This document shows, piece after piece, positions 1 to 7,570 of a DNA stretch of 35,873 nt. The stretch lies in contig MNEG01000050.1 of assembly GCA_001917585.1 (NCBI GenBank), forward strand, positions 1 through 35,873, written 5' to 3'. Position 1 is the first letter of the stretch; every line of letters begins with the position of its first letter. This stretch comes from Candidatus Rokubacteria bacterium 13_1_40CM_68_15 (GTDB taxonomy: Bacteria > Methylomirabilota > Methylomirabilia > Rokubacteriales > CSP1-6). Below the pieces are notes generated by a model. That model did not search any database and was not told the DNA's origin. It worked only from the letters and a program-made list of their open reading frames with translations. Both the position numbers and the translations under genes were made by a program.

Positions 1-1
1 C

Positions 2-739
2 GGCCGGATGGCGACGTCGCTCCCGCGGGTCCACGTGGCCATCATGGGCGTCGAGAAGGTCGTGCCGTCCATGACGGATCTGATGGTCTTCCTCGCCATC
101 CTGGCCAAGAGCGCCACCGGCCAGAAGCTCTCGGTCTACACGACGCTGGTCCAGGGGCCCCGTCGGCCCGGGGAGCTCGAGGGCCCCGACGAGCTTCACC
201 TGGTCCTGCTCGACAACGGCCGCATCCGCCAGATCGCGGGCCCGCTCCGCGAGGCGCTCTATTGCCTGCGCTGCGGTGCCTGTCTCAACGTCTGCCCGGT
301 ATACCGCCAGATCGGTGGCCACGCCTACGGCTACACCTATCCGGGCCCCATCGGGATCCTGCTGACCGCGATGCTGCACGGCGAGAAATCCGTCAAGGAG
401 CTGGCCCACGCGTCCACCCTGTGCGGCGCGTGCGCCGACGCGTGCCCCGTCCGCATCGACATTCCGCGCATGCTGATCGAGCTGCGGCAGTCGGGCGTCG
501 AGCGCCGGACGGCGCCGTGGACGGAACGCGCCGTCTTCCGCGCGTTCGCGCGGCTCCTCACGATGCCGCGGCTCTACCGCTGGGCGACGCCGCTGGCCCG
601 GCTCGCTCAGCGGCCGTTCGTGCGCGGTCAGCGCATCCCGCGTCTGCCGCTTTTCTTCGGGCAGTGGACGAAGACCCGCGACCTGCCCGCGGTGGCGTCC
701 CGGACGTTCTCCGAGCGGTGGAAGGACCTTCGACCGTGA
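2..739 (+). CDS. lutB: LutB-like iron-sulfur protein of lactate utilisation (5' partial)
   Basis: This is the C-terminal part of an LutB/YkgF-type protein. With LutA and LutC it forms a cytoplasmic complex that oxidises L-lactate. The reading frame is already open at base 2 and continues family sequence upstream of the ATG at base 8, so the true start lies outside the window. The end of the LUD domain (HVAIMGVEKV) is followed by two ferredoxin-like clusters, CLRCGACLNVCP and CGACADACP, which would bind 4Fe-4S centres. The tail is basic, with the usual LutB C-terminal extension. The stop overlaps the lutC start by four bases (GTGA), which indicates translational coupling. lutA is not visible and is presumably upstream. 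Confidence 0.93.
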   Translation, partial: GRMATSLPRVHVAIMGVEKVVPSMTDLMVFLAILAKSATGQKLSVYTTLVQGPRRPGELEGPDELHLVLLDNGRIRQIAGPLREALYCLRCGACLNVCPVYRQIGGHAYGYTYPGPIGILLTAMLHGEKSVKELAHASTLCGACADACPVRIDIPRMLIELRQSGVERRTAPWTERAVFRAFARLLTMPRLYRWATPLARLAQRPFVRGQRIPRLPLFFGQWTKTRDLPAVASRTFSERWKDLRP

Positions 740-1494
740 CTCAGTCAGGCTCGACCACGAAAGCTGCCTTCTTCGCGCGGATCCGGGACGAGATGCGGAA
801 GACGCCAGGACTCTTCGCCGCCACGACGGCGCCGCGTCCGCCCGCGCCCCGCCGTCTGGCGGAAACGATTCGGCGGGAGCTCAGCGAGCGGTGGCCCCAG
901 ACGCTCGAGCGTTTTCGTCGCGAGTTCGAGCGTGTCGGCGGCGACTTCCATCGTGTGGCCACCGTGGCCGACGTGCCGGGGCTCGTGGCCCGCATCGCCC
1001 GTGAGCGCGGCGGCCGCCGCGTCGTGACGTGGCACCCGACGGCGCTCGGCGTGGATCTCACCAGCGGCCTCGCCGCCCAGGGTCTCGAGAGCCTGACGAT
1101 GCCGGCCGCGGGAGGCGGCGACGGCCCGGAGCGCACGGCGCTCCGCGACAAGATCGCGGCCGCCGAGATCGGCCTCACCGGCGCCGACCTCGCCATCGCC
1201 GAGACGGGCTCGCTGGTCCTCGTCTCCGGCGGCGGCCGCCCACGCTCGACGGCGCTGCTGCCGCCCTATCACGTGGCGGTCTTCGACCGGGAGGCATTGG
1301 TCGAATCGCTGGAGCAGGCGGGTGTCTTCTTCGAAGCCTGGCACGAGGGGCCCGCCGAGCCCGGACGCGGCGCCGCGATCCACGTGATCACCGGCCCGAG
1401 CCGGACCGCCGACATCGAGCTGACGCTCACGCGCGGCGTCCACGGACCGAAGGAAGTGCACGCGATCTTCGTGGACGCGCCGATCCGTGGCTGA
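736..1494 (+). CDS. lutC: LutC-like LUD-domain protein (lactate utilisation)
   Basis: A 252-residue protein of the LUD (DUF162) family, matching LutC/YkgG, the third subunit of the lactate oxidation complex. Family features visible are GLTGADLAIAETGSLVL in the centre and a C-terminal ITGPSRTADIELTLTRGVHGP, the most conserved LUD stretch. The start is GTG at 736, inside the lutB stop. A longer open frame runs upstream to 262, but it is only the shifted frame of lutB. The stop overlaps the next gene by eight bases. Placement directly after lutB supports one operon. Confidence 0.92.
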   Translation: MTQSGSTTKAAFFARIRDEMRKTPGLFAATTAPRPPAPRRLAETIRRELSERWPQTLERFRREFERVGGDFHRVATVADVPGLVARIARERGGRRVVTWHPTALGVDLTSGLAAQGLESLTMPAAGGGDGPERTALRDKIAAAEIGLTGADLAIAETGSLVLVSGGGRPRSTALLPPYHVAVFDREALVESLEQAGVFFEAWHEGPAEPGRGAAIHVITGPSRTADIELTLTRGVHGPKEVHAIFVDAPIRG

Positions 1495-1888
1495 CCGGTA
1501 CTTCAGCCCGGCCGACGTCGAGGCGCTCATTCCCAGGCTGACCGCGGTGATGGAGCGCGTCCTCGGCGCTCGGCGCGAGGCGATGACGGTCGAGCAACGG
1601 ATGAAGGCGGAGCAGCAGCGGATCACGATGGCGGGCGGCGCCGCCTTCGATCGCGACACCTGGGTCGCCGACCAGGAGCGCCGCGAGCGGCTGGTCGAGC
1701 GGATGCGGGCCGGGCTCGACGCCATCACCCGGCTGGGCGGCGTCACGAAGGACCTCGAGCAGGGGCTGGTGGATTTCCCCCACGTGCGGGAGGGCCGCGA
1801 GGTGAACCTCTGCTGGAAATTCGGCGAGAAGGCGATCCGGTACTGGCACGGGCTCGACGAGGGATATGCAGGCCGCAAGCCGCTCTGA
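1487..1888 (+). CDS. DUF2203 family protein
   Basis: A 133-residue protein of unknown function. The N-terminus RYFSPADVEALIPRL and the C-terminal DLEQGLVDFPHVREGREV, followed by WKFGEKAIRYWHGLDEG, are the conserved blocks of DUF2203. The middle is a charged, probably helical segment. The GTG start at 1487 overlaps lutC by eight bases, so it is probably read from the same mRNA. No catalytic motif is evident. In this window it sits between lactate genes and a HAD hydrolase, which does not define a role. Confidence 0.85.
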   Translation: MADRYFSPADVEALIPRLTAVMERVLGARREAMTVEQRMKAEQQRITMAGGAAFDRDTWVADQERRERLVERMRAGLDAITRLGGVTKDLEQGLVDFPHVREGREVNLCWKFGEKAIRYWHGLDEGYAGRKPL

Positions 1889-1892
1889 GCGC

Positions 1893-2639
1893 ATGAACGT
1901 GCGCGCCGTCTTCTTCGATCTCTTCGACACGCTGGTGCGCTTCGATCGCGATCGGCTTCCGGAGGTGACCATCGGAGGGCGTGCCGTCCGCACGACGGCC
2001 GGTCATCTCCACCCGATGATGCGCGCGTGGACGCCCGACCTGACGCTGGAGGCCTTTCACAAGGCGCTGCAGGAGAGCTGGCAGGAGGCCGAGCGCCGTC
2101 GCGCGATCGATCACCGGGAGGTGGCGGCGCCGGAGCGCTTCGCCCATCTCTTCCGCTGCCTCGCCCTCGATCCCGAGCGCTGCCCGCCCGGGCTTCTGCG
2201 GGGCCTGCTCGAGACGCACCGGCGCGAGCTCACCAAGGCCGCCGACTTCCCGGCTCACCACGGGCCGCTCCTCACCGACCTCGCCCGCCGGTATCGCCTG
2301 GCGCTGGTCTCCAACTTCGACTACACACCGACCGCCCTCGGTATCCTGGAAGAGGCGGGCGTGGTCGATCTTTTCGACACGATCCTCGTGTCGGACGAGG
2401 TCGGCTGGCGCAAGCCGGCGCCGGCGATCTTCGAAGAGGCGCTGCGCCGCGTCGGTGTGTCGGCGGAGCAGACGCTGTTCGTCGGCGACCGGGCCGACAT
2501 CGACGTGCTCGGGGCTCATCAGGTCGGCATGCGGACGGCGTGGATCAATCCTGACGCCGCCGCGCTACCGCCCGGGATCCCGAGGCCCGATGTGGAGCTA
2601 CGCGACCTCGCCGACCTGCGGTCCGTGCTGGAGATGTAG
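1893..2639 (+). CDS. HAD-superfamily hydrolase
   Basis: A 248-residue haloacid dehalogenase-like hydrolase, probably a phosphatase. Motif I is FFDLFDTLV (nucleophile and acid/base Asp), motif II is SNFD, the motif III Lys is in GWRKPAPAIFEEAL, and motif IV is FVGDRADIDVLGA. The long insertion between motifs I and II is a C1-type helical cap. Substrate cannot be told. I chose ATG 1893 because the core strand begins at once (MNVRAVFFD). An in-frame ATG at 1866 would add nine residues, overlap the DUF2203 gene and has a GAGGG only two bases upstream. Confidence 0.88.
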   Translation: MNVRAVFFDLFDTLVRFDRDRLPEVTIGGRAVRTTAGHLHPMMRAWTPDLTLEAFHKALQESWQEAERRRAIDHREVAAPERFAHLFRCLALDPERCPPGLLRGLLETHRRELTKAADFPAHHGPLLTDLARRYRLALVSNFDYTPTALGILEEAGVVDLFDTILVSDEVGWRKPAPAIFEEALRRVGVSAEQTLFVGDRADIDVLGAHQVGMRTAWINPDAAALPPGIPRPDVELRDLADLRSVLEM

Positions 2640-2690
2640 CCCTTTGCATCCGAAAGCGGCAGCAGTACATCTAAGAACGAGGAGGTAGGA

Positions 2691-3626
2691 ATGGCGACGC
2701 GCAAGGTGGTCGTCATCGGCTCCGGCCCCGCTGGCTACACGGCGGCGATCTATGCCGCCCGGGCCAACCTGGCGCCCATGATGCTGACGGGCGTTCAGTC
2801 CGGGGGCCAGCTGATGCTCACGACGCTCGTGGAGAACTATCCGGGCTTCGTCGACGGCCTCATGGGGCCCGAGCTGATGGAGAGCTTCAGGAAGCAGGCG
2901 GAGCGCTTCGGAACGGAGATGATTCCCGAGGACGCCACGCGGGTGGACCTGCTGAACCGGCCGTTCCGCGTGTGGGGCGAGACGGCGGAATACGAGGCGC
3001 ATACCGTGATCATCGCCACGGGGGCGTCCGCGAAGCTCCTGGGCCTCGACGCCGAGATGCAGCTCATGGGGCGTGGCGTCTCGACCTGCGCGACCTGCGA
3101 CGGGTTCTTCTTCAAGGACCAGAAGATCATGGTCGTCGGCGGCGGCGATTCCGCGCTGGAGGAAGCGCTCTATCTCTCGCGCCTCGGCAGCTCGGTCGAC
3201 CTTGTCCATCGGCGCGACACGCTCCGCGCGTCCAAGATCATGCAGGACCGCGCGTTCAAGAACCCGAAGATCCAGTTCATGTGGGACTCGGCCGTCGAGG
3301 AGATCCTCGACCCAGCGCAGGGCAAGGTTACCGGCGTGAAGCTCCGTAACGTCAAGACCGGCGTGCTGGTCGAGCGTCCGGTCGACGGGCTCTTCGTCGC
3401 CATCGGCCATCAGCCGAACACGCAGCTCTTCCGCGGCCAGGTCGAGCTGCTACCCAACGGGTACATCAAGGTGAAGCCGGGGACCACCCAGACGTCAATC
3501 CCCGGCGTCTTCGCCGCCGGAGACGTGCAGGACCACGTGTATCGGCAGGCCGTGACGGCGGCCGGGACGGGATGCATGGCCGCGCTCGAGGCCGAGCGCT
3601 ACCTCGAGGCCACGCAGCCGCACTAG
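2691..3626 (+). CDS. trxB: Thioredoxin-disulfide reductase
   Basis: A 311-residue low-molecular-weight thioredoxin reductase, which passes electrons from NADPH through FAD to thioredoxin in the cytoplasm. Visible elements are the FAD-binding GSGPAGYTAAIYAARA at residues 10-25, the redox CATC at 133-136, the NADPH-binding GGGDSALEEA, and the C-terminal FAD contact FAAGDVQD. Length is normal. A strong ribosome binding site (GAGGAGGTAGGA) precedes the ATG. The gene is separated from the HAD gene by about 50 bases, so it may have its own promoter. It could feed the thiol and selenol proteins found further along, but nothing here proves that. Confidence 0.96.
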   Translation: MATRKVVVIGSGPAGYTAAIYAARANLAPMMLTGVQSGGQLMLTTLVENYPGFVDGLMGPELMESFRKQAERFGTEMIPEDATRVDLLNRPFRVWGETAEYEAHTVIIATGASAKLLGLDAEMQLMGRGVSTCATCDGFFFKDQKIMVVGGGDSALEEALYLSRLGSSVDLVHRRDTLRASKIMQDRAFKNPKIQFMWDSAVEEILDPAQGKVTGVKLRNVKTGVLVERPVDGLFVAIGHQPNTQLFRGQVELLPNGYIKVKPGTTQTSIPGVFAAGDVQDHVYRQAVTAAGTGCMAALEAERYLEATQPH

Positions 3627-3629
3627 CTC

Positions 3630-3833
3630 GCGAGGTGGGGTGACGGGTGTCTCAGCGAGACTACGCCACCCAACTTCCGTTGTCGGCCTTTCCACGACGC
3701 GGCGGGGGCACGATACCCTGAGACACGGGTCTCGCTAAGACACCCGCCGCCCCACCTCGTGGCTGCTGCTTCACCGCGCTACGAGACACGGGTCTCGCCA
3801 GGGCACCCGCCCCCGCGCGTCGCGGCTACTGCT
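3630..3833. repeat. Repeat cluster: 30-bp inverted arms plus 51-bp direct repeat
   Basis: The trxB-nuclease spacer (3627-3942) is largely repeat. Arms at 3630-3659 and 3731-3760 are inverted copies matching at 26 of 30 positions. Segments 3720-3770 and 3783-3833 are direct copies matching at 42 of 51. Both direct copies begin with GAGACACGGGTCTCGC, which contains the short hairpin GAGAC-ACGG-GTCTC. A related unit lies inside the nuclease 3' end at 4339-4409. The block could be a REP/MITE-like element or decayed duplications of the nuclease tail. The rest of the spacer, 3834-3942, shows nothing clear. Confidence 0.75.
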
Positions 3834-3942
3834 GAACGTGCGCGTACGATGCGGGTTCACCAAGCGCGTCGCATCTCCATCGCCGCTGTCTCGAAGATTG
3901 GACATCGACACGCTGCGTGCGGCGCGGGACGATCAGCGTGTC

Positions 3943-4605
3943 ATGCGTGGTGCTGTCGGTCTCGCGCTCGTCATCATCGTCGTGCTCCCATCGATGGCGC
4001 TCGCGCGTGAGCACGCACCGTGCCCGCCGATCGTCCACCGCGCGTTGCCACTGAGAGTCGTCGACGGCGATACGTTCAGGCTGTACGGCGAGCGCATCCG
4101 CATCATGGGCATCGACACGCCGGAACGCGGCGAGCCCGGCTGGGGTCGCGCAACGTACCGCCTGCTGGCGCTGCTGAGATCGGGTCGGGTCGTCATCGTC
4201 CGCCACGGCAAGGACGTCTACTGTCGGACCCTGGCCGACGTCTCCGTCGACGGCTGGAGCGTGGCGGCGGTGCTGGGAGCCGAAGGTTACGCGAAGCCGC
4301 TGTCTCTGGCGCGGCAGCTGCGACGCCCCGCCGCGACCACGCCACCCAACTTCCGCCGGGACATCTCTATCCCGCGGCGATGGCACGGTACCCCGAGACA
4401 CGGGTCGCGGCAGAGCGCCGCAGCCGCCGTGCCAGGCGCTGACTTCGCGTGGCGGGCTTCGGTCAGGTTCCGACGACCAGCGAGGCGCCGAGCTGGCGGA
4501 GGAGCGCGATCGTCGAGAGATACGAGAGCTTCCCGGTCTTGGGATTCTCCGACGGCACGTTCTCCAGCTCGACGGACAGCCGGCCAAACTCCCCCTCGAT
4601 CGTGA
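3943..4605 (+). CDS. Exported thermonuclease-family protein, 3' end apparently frameshifted
   Basis: A staphylococcal-nuclease-like protein. A signal peptide (MRGAVGLALV... to ALA, about 21 residues) precedes the domain with DGDT at 41-44 and RIRIMGIDTPE at 51-61. R53 and E61 fit the catalytic Arg and Glu. YCR at 93-95 replaces the usual YGR but keeps the second catalytic Arg. After about residue 135 the frame is low-complexity and runs 143 bases into the convergent nadX gene. One frame over, the sequence ends in RYPETRVAAERR and stops at 4442, short of nadX. A one-base indel near 4356-4390 is therefore likely. An in-frame ATG at 3838 would mask the signal peptide. Confidence 0.7.
   Translation: MRGAVGLALVIIVVLPSMALAREHAPCPPIVHRALPLRVVDGDTFRLYGERIRIMGIDTPERGEPGWGRATYRLLALLRSGRVVIVRHGKDVYCRTLADVSVDGWSVAAVLGAEGYAKPLSLARQLRRPAATTPPNFRRDISIPRRWHGTPRHGSRQSAAAAVPGADFAWRASVRFRRPARRRAGGGARSSRDTRASRSWDSPTARSPARRTAGQTPPRS
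4339..4409. repeat. Second copy of the trxB-nuclease spacer repeat, inside the nuclease 3' end
   Basis: Bases 4339-4355 repeat 3663-3679 exactly (17 bases), and GAGACACGGGT recurs at 4395, 56 bases from the start of the unit, against 57 bases in the upstream copy. The one-base spacing difference coincides with the apparent frameshift of the nuclease. In the upstream copy the corresponding frame is open through both landmarks. Confidence 0.7.
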
Positions 4606-5272
4606 CGCGGTGCTGGTTACGCTCCAGGCCCGGCACCGCGTAGATCTTGATCCGCGTCCTGTCCGGCCCGATTCCGGCCAGCGACAGGGCGGCCACGACG
4701 TTGACGTTGGCGGGAAACGCGCGACAGGCTTCGGTCGCCGGCCCCTCGAAGATCAGCGTCTCTTTCGTGATGGCGTCGAGGTCGATCTCGTGCTGGACGA
4801 TCCACGGGGCGCCGGCGAGCCCTCGGGGCGGCTTGCGTGTCTCCATCGTCACCGATGTCACGGCGCCGACGCTGGCGCCCTTCACGCCGTCGAGACCGGC
4901 GATGGCGCCCGACGGCACGTAGATCCGGCAGCGATTGGCCTCGGCCAGCGACACCCAGTCGGCCCGGCCCAGCAATCCGCCACCAGAGAGCACTACGAGA
5001 TCGCGGCCGGCGCCCAGCACTTTGGGCGCGATCTCCGCGAGATGCGCCTGCGTCGACGCCTCCACGATCAGATCGCACGTCGCGATGAGATCCTCGAGCG
5101 GCAAGAAGGGCGGCGCTGACGGGAGTGTCGCGAGGAAGGCTTCGCCCTCGGCGCGACGCTTGGTCATGGCGCCGCCGAGGCGGAGGCCGGGGATGCCGGC
5201 GTCGAGCGCCCGACAGACCGCGCGTCCAATCACACCGAGCCCGCACAGGCCGACGTCGCGAAGCTTCGCCAC
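4463..5272 (-). CDS. nadX: L-aspartate dehydrogenase
   Basis: A 269-residue NAD(P)-dependent aspartate dehydrogenase, which makes iminoaspartate for NAD synthesis or serves aspartate catabolism. The N-terminal Rossmann motif is CGLGVIGRAV. The middle carries VPSGAIAGLDGVKGA, diagnostic of the family, then FPANVNVVAALSLAGIG. The C-terminus has NQHRVTIEGEFG and ENVPSENPKTGKLS. Length and start (MAKLRDVGLCGLG) fit the family. No nadA or nadC is in the window, so its pathway here is not settled. It converges on the nuclease gene and is divergent from the next gene. Confidence 0.92.
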   Translation of the reverse strand: MAKLRDVGLCGLGVIGRAVCRALDAGIPGLRLGGAMTKRRAEGEAFLATLPSAPPFLPLEDLIATCDLIVEASTQAHLAEIAPKVLGAGRDLVVLSGGGLLGRADWVSLAEANRCRIYVPSGAIAGLDGVKGASVGAVTSVTMETRKPPRGLAGAPWIVQHEIDLDAITKETLIFEGPATEACRAFPANVNVVAALSLAGIGPDRTRIKIYAVPGLERNQHRVTIEGEFGRLSVELENVPSENPKTGKLSYLSTIALLRQLGASLVVGT

Positions 5273-5306
5273 GGCGACGGCATGGTATCATGCGCGTCGG
5301 CGGCGA

Positions 5307-6185
5307 ATGAGACGAGCCGGCGCATTGCGCGGACCGCTCGAGCAGCTCTACCGCGACTTCGACTACGCCGCACGGGTCGAGCGCGACGCCATCCGATTCC
5401 CGCTTCGGTATCCCGATCCCCGCGACCGCGAAGTGGTGGCCTTGTTGACCGCGTGCCTGGCCTATGGACGCGTCGATCTCTTCGGCCGCGAGCTCGAGCG
5501 CGTGCTGAACGAGATGGGCTCGTCGCCGGCGGAGTTCATCGTTCACTTCGACCCGGCTCGGGACGGTGAGGCCTTCGCCCGCTTCCGTTATCGCTTCAAC
5601 CGTCCGCGCGACATCATCGCCTTCTGTGTGGCCATCCGTGACGCTCTCGCGCGTCACGGCACGCTCGAGAAGTGCTTCCTCGCCGGCGACTCCGACGCGG
5701 GCGGCCCGATCGGCCCCGCGCTGGAGCGTTTCGTGCGCGTCTTCCTGGAGGCGGAGCTCGGTCAGGTCTTTCCGCGGGGACGGCTGTCTCGCGGCTACCG
5801 CCACCTGTTCCCGCTGCCGTCGGCCGGCGGGCCGTGCAAGCGCCTGCATCTGTTCCTGCGCTGGATGGTCCGGCGCGAGGCGCCGGACTTCGGTCTCTGG
5901 ACCTCGGTGTCTCCGGCGCGGCTGCTGATCCCCGTGGACACGCACGTGGAGAACATGAGCCGGGCCATCGGCCTGACGCGCCGTCGCTCCAGGAACTGGC
6001 GGATGGCCGAGGAGATCACCGCCGCGCTCGCCGCCGTCGACCCCGGCGACCCCGTGAAGTACGACTTCGCGCTCTGCCACAAGCGCATGTCGGGCGACTG
6101 CCGCGATCGGCGCGATGCGGTCGTGTGCGCTCCCTGCGGACTCCGCGTCGTGTGCCGTCACTGGCGAGGCAAGCGCCGTGGTTGA
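5307..6185 (+). CDS. TIGR02757 (DUF2400) family protein with EndoIII-like Cys cluster
   Basis: A 292-residue TIGR02757/DUF2400 protein of unknown function. The family shows distant likeness to helix-hairpin-helix DNA glycosylases. Conserved stretches include VALLTACLAYGRVDLF, then KRLHLFLRWMVRREAPDFGLW, then LIPVDTHV. The C-terminus carries a C-x8-C-x2-C-x5-C arrangement ending VVCAPCGLRVVC, close to the 4Fe-4S loop of endonuclease III. The longer open frame upstream is the antisense of nadX. An extended -10-like TGGTATCAT ends 15 bases before the ATG. It overlaps rmuC by eight bases, so a shared DNA-repair role is plausible. Confidence 0.87.
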   Translation: MRRAGALRGPLEQLYRDFDYAARVERDAIRFPLRYPDPRDREVVALLTACLAYGRVDLFGRELERVLNEMGSSPAEFIVHFDPARDGEAFARFRYRFNRPRDIIAFCVAIRDALARHGTLEKCFLAGDSDAGGPIGPALERFVRVFLEAELGQVFPRGRLSRGYRHLFPLPSAGGPCKRLHLFLRWMVRREAPDFGLWTSVSPARLLIPVDTHVENMSRAIGLTRRRSRNWRMAEEITAALAAVDPGDPVKYDFALCHKRMSGDCRDRRDAVVCAPCGLRVVCRHWRGKRRG

Positions 6186-7566
6186 GGTTCTCCTGCTGCT
6201 CGGCGGCCTCGTCGTGGGAGGTGGACTGGCGTGGGGCCTCGCCCGCGGCCACTATCTCGCCCGGGCTGTCGGCGAGCGCGAGGCGCTGGCGGCCCGGCTG
6301 GCGGTGGCCGAGGCGGTGGGGGATGGGGCTCGCAAGCAACTGACGCAGGCCGAGCTCGATCTCGGCGAGGCCCGGCAGGCGCTCGAGCACGAGCGGATGT
6401 CGCGCGTACAGGCGGAATCGCGCCTCGAGGCTGCCCGCGACAACGTCGACGAGCAGAAGCTTCTGCTCGCCAACGCCCAGTCCCGGTTGAGTGACACGTT
6501 CAAGGCGCTGAGCGCCGAGGCGCTCCGGGAAAGCAACAGCGCCTTCGTCGCGCTGGCCGGCGATCGGCTCGACGCTCAGCTCGCTCAGCGCCAGGAAGCG
6601 ATCGACGGCCTCGTCCGCCCGTTGCAAGACGCGTTGCGGCGGTATGAGGAGCAGGTGAGGGCCCTCGAGGCCAGCCGCCAGCACGCCTATGGATCGCTGG
6701 AGGAGCAGCTCCGCTCGCTGGTCTCGACCAGCAGCGATCTGCAGCGGGAGACCGGGAACCTGGTGACGGCGCTGCGGGGGTCGCAGGTCCGTGGACGATG
6801 GGGTGAGGTCACGCTCCACCGCGTCGTCGAGCTCGCGGGCATGACCCAACACTGCGACTACGTCGAGCAGGTGACGGTGGAGTCGGACGGCGGCCGGCTG
6901 AGGCCGGACATGGTCGTCCGGCTTCCCGGCGGCCGCCAGATCGTGGTCGACGCCAAGGTTCCGCTGAGCGCCTACATCGACGCGATGGCCGCGGTCACAC
7001 CGGAGGAGCGGCGCGCCGCGCTCGTGCGCCATGCCCAGCAGGTCCGGCAGCACATGACGCTGCTCGCGAACAAGTCGTACTGGGAGGAGTTTGCGAAATC
7101 GGCGGAGTTCGTCGTGATGTTCATCCCGGGCGAGGCGTTCGTCTCGGCGGCGGCCGAGGTGGACCCGGCGCTGATCGAGGAGGGGATGACCCGGCGCGTC
7201 GTCGTCGCGTCACCGACGACGCTCATCGCGCTGCTCCACGCCGGCGCGTATGGCTGGAGGCAGGAGCGCATCGCCGACAACGCCGCCCAGATCAGCGAGC
7301 TCGGTCGACAGCTTTATGACCGGCTGAGGACCCTCGGCGACCACTTCAACGATATCGGCCGGTCGCTCAAGCGCGCGACCGACACGTTCAACAAGGCCGT
7401 CGGCTCGATGGAATCGCGCGTGCTGCCCGCCGCCCGCAAGTTCCGCGACCTTGGCGCCGCGACGGGGGACGACATCGGTGTGCTCGAAGGCGTGGACCAG
7501 CTTCCCCGTGAGCTGGCGGCGCCGGAGTTCCCGCGCCAGCTCGACGTCACCGAACCGTCTGCGTAA
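6178..7566 (+). CDS. rmuC: DNA recombination protein RmuC
   Basis: A 462-residue RmuC homologue, a predicted nuclease-fold protein that limits recombination at inverted repeats. An N-terminal membrane helix (VEVLLLLGGLVVGGGLAWGLA) is followed by a long coiled coil to about residue 190. The RmuC domain follows with GRWGEVTLHRVVELAGM, LPGGRQIVVDAKVPL and VMFIPGEAFVSAA. Its D-x-K in VVDAKVPL resembles the PD-(D/E)XK active site. I start at GTG 6178, just before the membrane helix. ATG 6115 would add a non-conserved antisense-like extension overlapping the previous gene. It converges on the symporter with a four-base gap. Confidence 0.93.
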   Translation: MVEVLLLLGGLVVGGGLAWGLARGHYLARAVGEREALAARLAVAEAVGDGARKQLTQAELDLGEARQALEHERMSRVQAESRLEAARDNVDEQKLLLANAQSRLSDTFKALSAEALRESNSAFVALAGDRLDAQLAQRQEAIDGLVRPLQDALRRYEEQVRALEASRQHAYGSLEEQLRSLVSTSSDLQRETGNLVTALRGSQVRGRWGEVTLHRVVELAGMTQHCDYVEQVTVESDGGRLRPDMVVRLPGGRQIVVDAKVPLSAYIDAMAAVTPEERRAALVRHAQQVRQHMTLLANKSYWEEFAKSAEFVVMFIPGEAFVSAAAEVDPALIEEGMTRRVVVASPTTLIALLHAGAYGWRQERIADNAAQISELGRQLYDRLRTLGDHFNDIGRSLKRATDTFNKAVGSMESRVLPAARKFRDLGAATGDDIGVLEGVDQLPRELAAPEFPRQLDVTEPSA

Positions 7567-7570
7567 CAGC

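Noticed and set aside
262-735. N-terminal extension of LutC
   Set aside because: It is the shifted frame of lutB. LutC begins at GTG 736.
3720-3833. CRISPR-like repeats
   Set aside because: Only two degenerate direct copies with no regular spacer, and no cas genes.
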